DNA from: Penicillium oxalicum
Lineage: Eukaryota; Ascomycota; Eurotiomycetes; Eurotiales; Aspergillaceae
Direction of reading: 5' to 3'
Assembly (NCBI RefSeq): GCF_001723175.1
Contig: NC_064653.1
Coordinates: 3,100,001-3,164,000, forward strand
DNA length: 64,000 nt
Under the pieces are notes generated by a model. It ran no database searches and was not told the DNA's origin. It was given only the letters and a program-made list of their open reading frames with translations. The position numbers and the translations under genes were made by a program. Every line of letters starts with the position of its first letter. The stretch's first letter is position 1. This document shows, one piece after another, positions 49,402 through 60,900 of this stretch.

Positions 49402-50247
49402 TCACCTATTCTCAAGTGACAGTTGAGGGGTGAATCCATGCTCCATGTGAAACATGAGCGACGCTAGTGCAAACATATCAGATGCCTTGGACAAAGTCGG
49501 TGAGGGGCTATTGACCGGAAATGGGAGATATGGAAAGACAGGGTTGGGTTGGCCGCAAGGGCTAGCAGCGCTGAAATCACAAAGAATCGAATCACAAAGA
49601 ATGGCCGAAAACTGATCGTCAAAAAGCATGTTATCAACCCTTACATCCGCGTGCACAGCCCCAAGGCTATAGAGATTACGCAGAGCATCCGCGATATCGC
49701 GGTATAATCTGATCAGGCAAGCCTGTGTTGATGTCATATCCACAGGTAGTTGTTGATATCTGCGGAGATATAAACCCTCTGGTTGATCGGTATCGGTGGC
49801 TTCTATAGTATGGGGATGTGGTCTATCTTTCAGCAGCTGCAGAACAGCTTGTTCGTTTTTCAACAAATTGAAATGAAATAATGTGTCCGAGACATAATGC
49901 CAATGGTCGCTTCGAGAGGCATCACTACTCGGCGGTGCGAAAATTCGACAAGTCTTGAGAACAATTTGGTCGTTCACATTGTAGACCTGGCCAGCAGCTC
50001 CGACACCCAGGACATCCAGATCATGCTGGGGTTGTAAATGCGCAGTGTAGGTTTCACATGTTGAAGGATCTTCTGGCGTATCGAGCGGGATATTAGACTC
50101 GAGATCATTCGAGGTTTCGTTTGGACGTGAAAGTTTTTGTTGTTGTATGTACGACGACAGATTAACTATACATGAAAATAAGTTCAAGGCGTCTATGATT
50201 AGAGAAAGGAAAGGAGGCCAGAGGGGTGCATATAGCATACATGTCAC
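49402..50247 (-). CDS. Divergent protein kinase-like gene, probably truncated
   Basis: An open frame of 281 codons with the outline of a fungal kinase-like domain: a glycine loop GVGAAGQVYNV, lysine strand IVLKTCRIF, catalytic loop VHADVRVDNML (Asp and Asn kept, HRD changed to HAD), and DFS instead of DFG. The helix-F equivalent is KASDMFALASLMFHMEHG. The frame then stops at LSLENR, so the C-terminal helices are missing and I find no convincing further exon. A 15-base tandem duplication at 49576-49602 repeats the ILCD strand directly before DFS. The hydrophobic N-terminus (LYAPLWPPFLSLIIDALNLF) may be membrane-associated or an artefact of a wrong start. Either a decaying gene or a catalytically weak pseudokinase. 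Confidence 0.6.
   Translation of the reverse strand: MTCMLYAPLWPPFLSLIIDALNLFSCIVNLSSYIQQQKLSRPNETSNDLESNIPLDTPEDPSTCETYTAHLQPQHDLDVLGVGAAGQVYNVNDQIVLKTCRIFAPPSSDASRSDHWHYVSDTLFHFNLLKNEQAVLQLLKDRPHPHTIEATDTDQPEGLYLRRYQQLPVDMTSTQACLIRLYRDIADALRNLYSLGAVHADVRVDNMLFDDQFSAILCDSILCDFSAASPCGQPNPVFPYLPFPVNSPSPTLSKASDMFALASLMFHMEHGFTPQLSLENR
49576..49602. repeat. 15-bp tandem duplication in the kinase-like gene
   Basis: The unit ATCACAAAGAATCGA is followed at once by ATCACAAAGAAT. In the protein it gives ILCDS then ILCDF, an in-frame five-residue insertion at the strand before the metal-binding motif. Confidence 0.9.
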
Positions 50248-51118
50248 ATGATTTATTTCTCACACAACCCTCTCCTCTGAAACCAAAAAAAAGACCGAGA
50301 ATCCTATCAGTAAAATCGAATTGCCCCTACCACTTCATTGACTTTCAGGGCTTAGGGCCGAAGTCGATTTGAAACTTTCCTTGTACTTTAAGAGCCGAAA
50401 CTGGCATGGGTGCTCTGAGCCCCGAGTTCGAGGAAACGTATTGGGCAAAGGCATAGGGCTATCGAGTCAAGTAGGTACATTCTGACACAGCGATTTCTAT
50501 TAGCGTTTTAGGTTCAAGTTTGCAGGGAGCCAAAACTACGTAGAAAATAAGATTGGTCTGGAACTAGTGCTTATCGACTGAAGCCACAGGTACAGATATA
50601 GGCGCTATAAGGAAAAAATTGGAGACAACGGCCAAATATTAGATTCTGTAACAGGAGACTCAAGGGGTCAGACATATTAGGGACCATCGAGAGGCAGCGG
50701 AGGTGGAATAAGATCGTTGAAAGACCCCGCGAGAGAGAGGGCAGAGGATTGTCCCATGGCTACTCGACTCGGCTAGGCGAGAAGGAGGGGCCCTGAGGAT
50801 GGAATACAGAGGGGAGCTATTTTTGGGGCCGTTTTAGTCGCCAGGAGAAAGAGAGAGGAACCAACCGTTGATGTCAAGCGTTAACAGAAAATTCGGACAG
50901 AGGTGGGTGACTATCAGTCACAACTAGGTGTAGAAGAGGGACGGATCCCTGTGCAAAATGACGGGTAAAAAGGCGGCCGATTCTGGCGCCAAAGACTGTC
51001 ATTTTCCCGCGTCCTTTACACCGTTCCCTATTTGCTAGGTAGTAAAATTGTCCGAGGGTTCTCCTTATTCAGAAGCTATGGCCTGCCCTTCCCTGCGGGG
51101 TAATTTTACCCCTGATTC
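50248..51118. other. Intergenic region, kinase-like gene to transcription factor
   Basis: About 870 bases with no supportable gene. It should contain the kinase-like gene promoter and the transcription factor 3' end. Confidence 0.5.
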
Positions 51119-54100
51119 TCAATCAGAAGAATCATCACTGCAGAGCTCAGGGAAGAATGTTTGTACAAAGTCCTGATCGAGGAGTCCATAGGCAGATGTA
51201 ACGTTGGCGGCGGACAATCCAAATGAAGAAGTGGACGATGACGCCACACCGATATGCTGCTGCTGGTAATGATGAGGGATATCCCCCATTGACTGGCCAA
51301 GGACTGCCGGCTCGGTTGTAAGCACGTCGGCAATTCGAATGGTGGTTTCCTTCTGAACATTCGACCTTTCCCTTTCGGACTCGGTTGATCCCTGCGACCT
51401 CTGCCTCAGCGAGGAATCAACCGAACCACCCGCGAAAGTCTTCCGATGCCACGTGGGGGGCGGCAGCATATCCCCGACCTGAAATTTCATCGAATTTGCC
51501 AATTGTCGCAGCGTATTGTCGCACAGTTGCCAGGCCCGTCGGGAAGCCACGCTGTTCTCGGAGGTCTGATGAAGCCACCGGATGCACTTTTTGGTCAGTG
51601 GGATGAGAAGACGTTCTCCTTCGGGCATATGGACATAGCCGAAGGAAATTTCAAGAATCATGATTGCCACGGCCTGCATGACGGAATGAAGCAGGGACCA
51701 CCACGGTCCATGACGGTGTGTTGAGCTAAGGGTCTGCCCGTCGGGGATCAAGTGGGTGATCTGGGCGGCCGATTCCAACGCCGAAAGACTCATCGTCTTA
51801 TTGAAGTCATTCAGTACCTGCCTCTTGCCCCGGGAGGACGACTTATGCTGGCAGAGACACGGCCGACCCAGCAAGATCTTGGAGCCGTGGTACTGTAGTG
51901 CCAATTGCATCTTTTGATTGTAGTATACGTCTTGGATGTTGAAGGCCAGAAAGTCCAGGGTCTTGGGCAGGGTGGAGAACCAAATGTCAATCTTGCCACC
52001 CAGTTCGGCCAGAATGACCTGGATGTACGACCAGTCTCGTTTCGCCGAGCGAATGGCGTATACCCGGTCGAGAATCTCTTGCGTGATCATTGTCAGATCA
52101 CACGAGTATAGAAAGCATAGCGCTGAACTGACAGGCTGATCTCGAAGCCAATGACGGGTGGCCCGGATATCACCTACCCCCCCGGATTGACCCATCGGCG
52201 TACCGGGAGTGTACAGGCTTGCCATGGTGGCGTTGATCCGGCCATCGCGCAGCACAGGGTCGGTCAACAGGGACGAGGCGTTTGGTGCCGGGAGCGCAAC
52301 TTCCTCCCACGGGAGCGGAAAGGGCGAGCTGCACATGTTGACGGAGACGCACGTCGGGCGACCGGTCATCATGCCGAGCTTGTTCTCCAGTGAGAATAAT
52401 GACCACCACACCCGATTGCGAATCTCCTTGGAGATGCCAGGCACTGCCGGGCTGTTGTTTCTCAAATTGAGACCCAACGAGATGGCTGAGCGAACCGCCA
52501 AGGCCGAGATTCGCCATGCTCTGTGATACGAAAAAAAAAAAGAATAGTTAGAAGAACCCTGTCGGGGTGCTCGTAGAAAGAGTTGGGGCAAGAGGAGTCC
52601 CCTACCGGTGGATTTGATCGATGGTGAGAAGGTAGAAGGTGATCAACCCTTCTAGCTGAACCTGTTGCAGATCGGGATGACGGAAGAGATCGTCGCCTTC
52701 CAAACTCAGCATTCGGGCACGTGCGAGATAGATCAGATGATCCTCCGCTTCATCGCGCCATTCCAATTCGGCCAATTGCGCATAACTTGCCGCCACGGCA
52801 AAGATGGTGTTTAAGATGGCGATCCACTTGTCGCCGGGTAGTACCGTCTCATCGAAGAAGGCTCGATATTGATCTTGAAACAATGGGCGATTGATGATGG
52901 GAAAATATGGATGCGCCACGGCCAGATAGGTGTCCAGCAATGTGTCGGCCAAGGGCCGAGGCGGTACCCAGTACTTTTGAACTGGCTCTGCGACGTGAAT
53001 ATCAAAGTCGTCGAGATGATAATTCAGATTTTTGGGGAGGTCCGCCAGGGTGCCATCAACTCCCACTTGCGTGCCGGGGCCTGACTTTTTGCGGCGCTGG
53101 ACAGCGGTCTCCTGCAGTCGTTGCATCCAGGTGATTTCCGAACTCTTGCCCAAATGGCCGGTAGCTCGAGATTGCTCGGACCGATTGAGATCCTCACTCA
53201 CTTGATCCTGAGCTTCCAGGGAGCCCACCGACGAGGATGAGCTGGGGGGCTTGTCCATTTCCGCCAGGGACGAGGCTCTCGACCGGATGGCATTGCCGGT
53301 GGATGGATCACTGGAGATATACCCCGTCTCCAAGCGTTGCTGTCAATCGTCACTTTTAGTATCTGATCGACCATCCCCTCCTCTCCGTCTCTGGGTTGTG
53401 GAGTGTTCTCAATCTCTCCATCGTATCAGTTGCAGTCCCAGGAAGATGGTTCACCTACCAGTAATTCTCGCACTCTCTTCGCTGTGCGTCCCGAGACCAG
53501 AGGCTCAACCTCTCCCAACAGGCTTTGGCATTCTTGCAGTTTTTTGGATAATTCTTCCTGCCGCCTGGTCACCATCGAACCGAAGAGAAAAGAAGAAAAA
53601 TTTCAGCCCTTGTTTCTGAGCAGTTTTGCGCAACCCACCCATCCACACAGACACACTCACACTCACTCACCGACTCACCGACTCGGTCGATTCACTCCGA
53701 TCCACGTGTACTGCAGTGACGTGGGTGTGAGGGTGTGCATGTGGGAATGGAAGGAGAAAGGAGGGAGGTTTTCGAGGGTAAAGTCTCGAGAGTGTTGACC
53801 ATTTACATTTTCATTTTCTCACGTAACGGTGGTGGATACACGCACTTCATGTCTAACTCGTGACATTGTCTACAAACCGGACTCTCGCCGCTGCATTTCG
53901 TCTTTCGCATGTGGCAGGAGGCACAGGCCCGAGGGACTCGTCGATGATGCCTGGACGGTGCGCCCGGCCGATTCCGCGGGATGGGCAGCTTGGCGCTCGG
54001 TGTGATGGTCCCGATGGATGAGCCTGAAAAGGTGCGCGCGCTGGACGAGGATGAGGTCCTTCGCACATCCGGCACAGGGACGGTGCCGAGGCCATGGCTG

Positions 54101-54150
54101 TGACTCTGCCCAGTCGCATCCCCCCGGCCTGAAAGGGGAGCGTCGGGCAT
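51119..54150 (-). CDS. Zn2Cys6 fungal-specific transcription factor
   Basis: A nuclear zinc-cluster activator or repressor. Four exons: 54150-53807, 53564-53459, 53339-52606 and 52520-51119, giving 861 residues. The DNA-binding cluster RACASCHMRKTKCSGESPVC has Cys 76, 79, 86, 93, 96 and 103 with 2-6-6-2-6 spacing. A heptad linker coded by the 106-base second exon (RQEELSKKLQECQSLL) is a likely dimerisation coiled coil. The fungal_trans middle homology region spans about 220-560, with HPYFPIINRPLFQ, AWRISALAVRSAISLGL and NRVWWSLFSLENKLGMMTGRP. The C-terminus is Ser/Gln-rich with an acidic end. Intron 1 uses a less usual GTAAAT donor, so the junction after residue 114 is the least certain. Target genes unknown. 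Confidence 0.92.
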
Positions 54151-57100
54151 TCGAAATGGATGATGCTCTTTGCGTGCCTGTCTCTGTTACCCTTGCTTCT
54201 TCCTCTCTGTTTATCCTCTTTTTTTTTCCCCCTGTGGTATCCGACTGTATACGGGACGATGCGGAGGTGGACTTTTGTTGTGAGAAAAGCACACGATTAG
54301 GTCATCTGATGGACTAGTTGGCAGGGTTCTCGCGGGGATCCCTTCTTTGGAATTTTCGCCAATTCTTCCGAGGGAACGCTGGTGATGATTGACACGACGG
54401 AGCGGAGCTGGCGTGTGGCAGGTGAATCGTGAGAAGGTGGCCGTGGGGGAGGGGAAAGGAGGTTGGAGATGGAAGAAAGGAGCTGTCACTGGAATTTTTC
54501 ATTTTTTATTTCTGTTTTCCCTTCTTCCCTTTCTCTTGTCTCTCTCTCTCTCTTCCGTCTTGCTCTCCCAAAATCTAAATCCAAATCGGAAAATCCATCG
54601 AACGGATCAGGCGAGGCTCATCTGATCGGTGCACCCAACAACCAACAACCCGCACTCGCACCAGCCAGCCAGATGACGCGCGACGGCAGGATGGACTCCA
54701 CTCTCTACAATCCTGGATGCTTCTGGACCACCATCCCGCCATGAAATCCTTCTTTTCAGGGAACGAGTTCGGGGACCGACTCGACGCAGTGACTCCCTGC
54801 TATTTGGGCCTATAGCTCCCCCTTCCACTTGGCTGAAAAGGTTGTGGCGGAAAAGGTCTCTCCAGCCAGCCACATTCGCCTCCTATCTTTCTACCTTGGG
54901 TGTCGATAATTCATCGGCCGCAGTCGACATTCGGATTTGGTCGCGAGAGGGAGAAGGGGGGGGGGGGGGGGGGGATGAGAAAGAGTGACCCAAATCAAGA
55001 TTTGGGACAGGCCCACCCTGGTCAGATGAGAGTTTGGCTGGATCGTAGACGATTACGGTCAAAGTACTGCAGAGTGCAGAATATTATTATTGCCGTCCTC
55101 CTGTGAACCATAGTACTTTTTTTTCTTACCCGGGATTCTCGCATTTCTTGTTGACTGGTTGAATTGAATGCACCTGGGGTCTCGAGTCCAGTAGACACAA
55201 TGCACCGGGAGTCTACGGGTATCTCGCGTGTCAATTGAGCCGGGGTGGAAAAGAGAAAGAGAAGATCAAAAGCCCGGCCCATTTAGTCTATTCATTGGGG
55301 GGATGACCGAGATGCAAAAAAAAGGTTCTGCGACAAGTAAAAAAAAAGCATGCCGGGGATCCGTTAGTGGTGCATCACCAACCATTCATTGGCAGCTGTC
55401 ATGGCCGTCAGAGTCGAGCCATCGATCAAATCATTCTTCAACTACGAGAACCGAATGTGTAGCTCGTTCAGCGTGGTCACGCAGCCCGCTTCAGAACATG
55501 TCATCCACCTTTTGCCCCCCTCCTTGGCGCCATAGAAGTGGAACTGAACCCTTAGTTAATCCTTGCCGACATATCAACCGAGAGATGCTCATACTCTGTC
55601 CAGCTCAGGTGCAGTCACAAGGAGTGGACGAACTTCTCTAGAACATGTATCCTCCAAGTGATGGAAAGCCGCCCCTTGACCCGTCATATGTGCGGGTGAC
55701 GTCAGAGGGAACTGGGGATTTTCCACAGAATCTTGAAAAGTCGGAACTCGGTTGCCCCTGAGAGTCTAATCCCGATGTGGACTAGTCAGACCAGAATTAC
55801 ATAAGCAACTGCATGAGGTTAGTCCTCTGACTCCCGATCCTTTCGGGTGTACAACAATCGGAACTCTCTACCTGTTGAGAACTGGAGTGTATATCATTAT
55901 GAACATTCTTATTATCTATACCCTCCAAGCCATCGTCCCCACTTGATTAAGCCTTCGACAAAGATCGAGTCCACGACGTGTGACGTGTACAGATCAACCT
56001 ACCTATAAAAGCAAATCATTATGATCAAATATTGAGTGCCCAAAAAGAATAAAAAGAACTGTCCATAACCTTGTCAAACACATTCCGCACCTGCAATGGT
56101 TCCAAATTATCAGGTGACACAACTGGAGACTCCTTGATGGGCGCCTCGCACAAGAACCTCACCCCCAGGGGGAGGGGAAAGGAAAAGAAAAGAAAAAGAA
56201 AAGTATAACGGTCGGGCCTTCCGTCCAATCGGAGCGATTGGCGTAAAATGTCACAAGATTCAGTCTTCTTTTTTATCTTTAATCTTTTTTTTCTTCCTTC
56301 CTTCCGTTCTCTTTCCTTCTCCTTTTCTGAATTGATGGTCCATGTGTCAAAAATGATCAACGATCCGATTAAAGGGGGGGAAAAAAGAACCTTTAGTGTA
56401 CAGTAAAAAAGTCCTCTGACCTCAACCTCTGGCCTGCAGTCAGACCATCAGGCGAGAGTTGTCCATTCCTCACCGTTCCACCGTCCAGAGTTGTCCAGAG
56501 TCTAGACTCGACCAGCGATTCCAAAAAGTCCAAAGCAACCAGCTGATGGACCTGATCCACTCGACGGACTGCAGTCCCGGCCGAGCCGTTGCTGCTGGTC
56601 CGATTGAACATGGATCGTTGAAAATCAAAACCAAACAAACCGGGGGAGGGGGCGCGACGGTTTGTCTAAGAGACCAGTGGACGCCCGGTGGACGGCCTGT
56701 GGTTGAAAGACGCCATGAGAACCAAGATGATCACCGTTCAAGAATATGCAGCATGAACGAGAGGGGGAGGGGGGGGTCCCCCCCTGTGAGCTAGGAGGAG
56801 TGTGGATTCCTGTCAAAATCCAGGATGGGGGTGTGGAACCAAGTTTAAGCTTATCAATTGACGAGGAACTGAAATCTGGGTCGTGTCGTGTCGACTGACT
56901 ACAGTTGGTCACTTGGTAGTACGTAGTACTATCTGGATGTACTTTGTCGTATGTCCTTCGAATTATAGTCATCAACCTTTGCAGCAAAACCACTCATCAA
57001 CTTCACTTGGATTGAAAGTGAAATATTTCCAAAGAGGAAGACAGGAAAGGGAAGAAAAACATCCTAACGAGATACAAGATGATAAATCACCTCGACCAGT

Positions 57101-57255
57101 GGCAACCCATATACCATAATCCATAATCCAAAGTCCCATTTGTTCCACTATTCCCCCCATCCAAGCTCAGCACCAACCCCTCAACAAGCTACCCGGGCAT
57201 ACACGCCACACGGCTGTCATCGTCGTTGTCCTAGTCTTCTTTATTCGAATCTCCC
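54151..57255. promoter_or_regulatory. Long upstream region of the transcription factor gene
   Basis: About 3.1 kb. The minus strand just upstream of 54150 is A/G- and C-rich leader-like DNA with CT-rich stretches, and a poly-G tract lies at 54956-54974. No gene is supportable. Confidence 0.5.
54956..54974. repeat. Poly-G tract
   Basis: Nineteen G in a row on the plus strand (poly-C on the transcription factor sense strand), within its upstream region. A likely sequencing-length and replication-slippage site. Confidence 0.9.
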
Positions 57256-57762
57256 TTAAAAGTCACCAGCAGTAATACAGCACGTCCAACAGTTCGCTGC
57301 AGCCTTGAACATGAGCTCAGACTAAACCCCCCATCGGGAAAAAAATTTGTCAGTTTCTTCTCTCAGATAAACATCTCGCCGATCTCTCTCTCTCCCTCTA
57401 TCTCTCTTGTGGAAAATAAAAACAAAGAAACTCACATAGAGATCCGCACACCGCGCCTGACTCTTCTCAGGATAACACTGTCCCAAACAGAATGCATTCC
57501 CCGCATCCACACCGGTCGGTTTCCCGATCAACACCGGCGCAACCTCACTTCCCGGCTGTAACGGGTCAACGGGCGCGAGATTGCTCTTCGGAATCGCATA
57601 TGCATGGTCCCTGGTGCCAGTTCGGGATTCTGAAAAAGGGAGATCCGCTAATGCCTCGGATGCACTCGAGACAGGACGAGAAGATGCTTTGCGGATGAAT
57701 TGGGCGGAGCTCTGGACGGCGAGCAGGGTGGTGGAGATGATGGTGAGGGAAGGGAAATGCAT
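57256..57762 (-). CDS. Small secreted cysteine-rich protein
   Basis: Two exons, 57762-57436 and 57321-57256, giving 130 residues. A signal peptide is clear: MHFPSLTIISTTLLAVQSSA, probably cleaved after Ala20. The mature protein is polar with a C-terminal cluster of six cysteines at 92, 96, 105, 120, 123 and 124 (FCLGQC, ARCADLY, ANCWTCC), enough for three disulphides. The second exon supplies the last three cysteines, which supports the splice: GTGAGT donor, TTTAG acceptor, phase 0. I do not recognise the family. Size, secretion and cysteine content fit a fungal effector-like or surface protein, but function is unknown. Confidence 0.8.
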
Positions 57763-57898
57763 GGTGGCGGGGTGGAATAGCTGCTTGATTGGGAGTGATA
57801 CCGTCTGGAGATGTGTTGGAGGTGAGATGGCGTGTTTGTATGGACTTTAACAGGTTGGATACTGGGGGAGGTAGAAAGGAGGAACTGGATTATTTTTT

Positions 57899-57920
57899 GG
57901 GGGGGGGGGGGGGGGGGGGG
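57899..57920. repeat. Poly-G tract upstream of the secreted protein gene
   Basis: Twenty-two G in a row, about 140 bases upstream of the start of the small secreted protein (poly-C on its sense strand). It could alter promoter spacing between strains. Confidence 0.92.
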
Positions 57921-60900
57921 AATCCAAGAAAGGGAGGACTTTTGCCCTAACGCGATAGAACGTGTTTGTGTCAGTGGACATTCTTCGAGTGATGGGACTC
58001 GAGGAATGTCATTTCATCACCTGTGGAACTGGCGAACTTTCATATACACATACAACAAGAAAGGGAAAGGGAAGGGGGGTCTCTAGGGGGAGGAACCTTG
58101 GGTGGATGATTCGAAAGTAAACACAAGCGAATAAGTGCTAGTTTGAACTAGTAAGACTTGAGTTCAAAAGAGGTAGGTTGGAGCTCAAGGTAGTCTGTTT
58201 TTTTTTAACTTAATTGACGAGATCAATGTTCAAGACGCTTTTTGAAGGAGCTCTAAGAGCGACCTCGACACGTTGGAGAATCACGTCCCTTGCAGACAGC
58301 ACGCGGTGGTCGGGCGAGCTGAGAACCCTTGGCATGGGGACGGACGTGACGACCTTGTCACCTTCATGTCGCGGTACATAGAAAGCATTGCATTTTGCCC
58401 AGGTTGTGTGCTGGATGTATACCGAGGTTCAAAGTTTGAGATAAAAAAAAGAAAATCCCAAGTTGTCAGTCTTATGTCTGGGTTCACCCCCCTCTCTGTG
58501 TATAGTAGACCGTTGCATGCCTATTTCTATTTGGATTTGTCATGCCACATTGATCAGATGGAATTCAATGTTCATTCATTTGAATAGACCTTCAGGGAGA
58601 AACAGAACGGCGTGTGTCCAAATGGCGAGTACCTATTCAGAGGGTATCCCTTCTTCTTGTGCCTTGATGTCATGAAAATTCACTATCGACTGTCAACAGA
58701 TGATCGTGACTACTATTGTTGTTGTCTTTAGGTTTTGTCAGATCTATCACACATAGATACCGACAAGGGAGCTTTCAGCTTCCCAGCACACAGAACGGGC
58801 GGGACTGGAGTCGTCAGGGACTAGTCGACTTGGATAAAAATCCATACGCCCAATGTGCACAAATACACCCGTGAGAGAACCATAATGGTCTCCCCGGCGG
58901 CTGGACGATGGCAAATCTAGTAGGGATGAGGTTGAACGCAAGAAACGTATATATAGTCTCTATATCCCGCGAAAAGATACAGAGAGACAAGATATATCCA
59001 ATGACAGGTCTGTACTCTATCGATTGTCCAGCCATATTGACAAAGGACAAATTTACCTTGGAGGGCCTATTCCCGATGCGCGGTGACAAAAAGGATCCCT
59101 GGGCCGAAGACGAGCGTTCCACGGATCCGATTGCTGTCAGTTGAAAAAAAAAAAAAATAACGACACGGTGGTGTGGGGGACAAAAGCACAGCAAAATGTA
59201 TATACTCATCACATCGGGCAGTTGGTTGCGGTCGTTGTTTTTTGTTTTTCCACCAACTACCCTAGACTTTTTTATCCTAGATTTTGCTCTGTTCACCACT
59301 GACAGGGACCGGCGCAACATGGACCAACCCAGGAGAGGTGGCCGTTTTGCGTCAAGTGAGGGCTGCGTCGGGCTTGACCCATGTCTGACGATGTGAAGAC
59401 GTCTTCTCCCTGACACATACAATACCCAGATAATGTCTGTAGCAATGGTCGTCCATTTCACGGAACCTGCGTCAGTCATCCTGCGGCCTGGTAGTCCCAC
59501 AACCCGTGGTCACTGTCAGCCTGTGCCGAGCTTGTCGAGGATCAGCCCACTTTGTCCCGGCATGCACTTATCAAATCCTCGGCGAAGAGGGACCACGCAC
59601 AGATTGTTCGCCTGGTCTGCACTGCATCATCATCTTCATCATCAATGCCATAAAAGTAATCTCCCCCTGGGACAACTGTCAACCCACACATTCAAGCTGT
59701 GGCCCGGCACCTCGGACGCCGCCAAGAAGCCTACATCTCACCTGTCACAGGCAGCCTTGATAACAATTATTATCTCGCTTGGACCAAAAAGGTACACAAA
59801 GGGAGAAGGAACAGAGCCATTTTCCGAGCCCGCTAAGAGACCACGGCGCCTGAAGAATTGCTGTCACTTTCCCGAATCCCATCGCATAGGTTCTGATTGC
59901 ACAGCTCTTGGGAACAAGACCCTCATGAAAAGGTTTTTAATTGGAATCAGGGGGGGCCGCTCCCTTGTCGCTCCACCTGCACAGGCATAGACACAAGAAA
60001 CGAGTAACGTCGACGCGGCCCAAGAGGGAGAACCCAGTGGATCTAGTGCCCCAATAGCCACTCGTGGAACACTTTTCCCTAAATGCAACGGGCTCAATTG
60101 GCGTCGTGAGAGCAAAATAGGGTTTGACATAATGCTGCTGCGCTCGTAATGTTTGATGGGTAACCAGCGCTCTGGAGGCTTTAAGCGGGTTTTCCAAAGG
60201 TGGAGCTTTCAGATGGTCGCTCGAGAGGGATGCACCGAGAACTGATTACTCAGGCTCTCATTTCATCTCAGCGCGGTCTGTCTTCCGCTCTAGAGGAGGC
60301 CAACTCAGCCCCCGTTCCTGTGCTATCGGTTGGCTGGACGCTGGAGGAGTGATCGATGTCTTGGTGTGATCATCGCCAAGTCGGTGCACCCCGGCGAGGT
60401 GACTTTGGATCGCTGAGCGAACCTTTGCCGCGAGGTCCACGCGGAATCCTTCGCTCCAGGCGCAAAAGACAGACCCGTGCAAGATGGCAACACAATTTGG
60501 TTCGGTTTTGCGCCGTAAGACGAGCCTGCCCTCTTTTTCTTCTTAGCTAGCAGCTTGAGGGGGTTGGAAGATCGAATGTCTTTTGAGGACGCGTGGCGTG
60601 AGTGACAAGGGCTGAAGAGACCACTGCCATACCCTCGAGCGCAAAGCACAATCTGCAGACTCCCCGTCGAAGACGCTAAGAACAACCGTTTACAATCGCG
60701 CCAAATTTGGAGCTGGCAAAGGTTGCCCAGTATACCACCGACAAGACCAATCCTGCCGGCTTGAGCGACGAAAATCGCGAGAACGAAAGTGACAGTCACA
60801 CCTCACAGCAAGCTCGACAACACCACTTCTATGCCCCCGAGAGCAAACGACAATACAGGCGGTCATCGTCTGCGAGAGGTGCAGTGTCAGATCTCGATCT

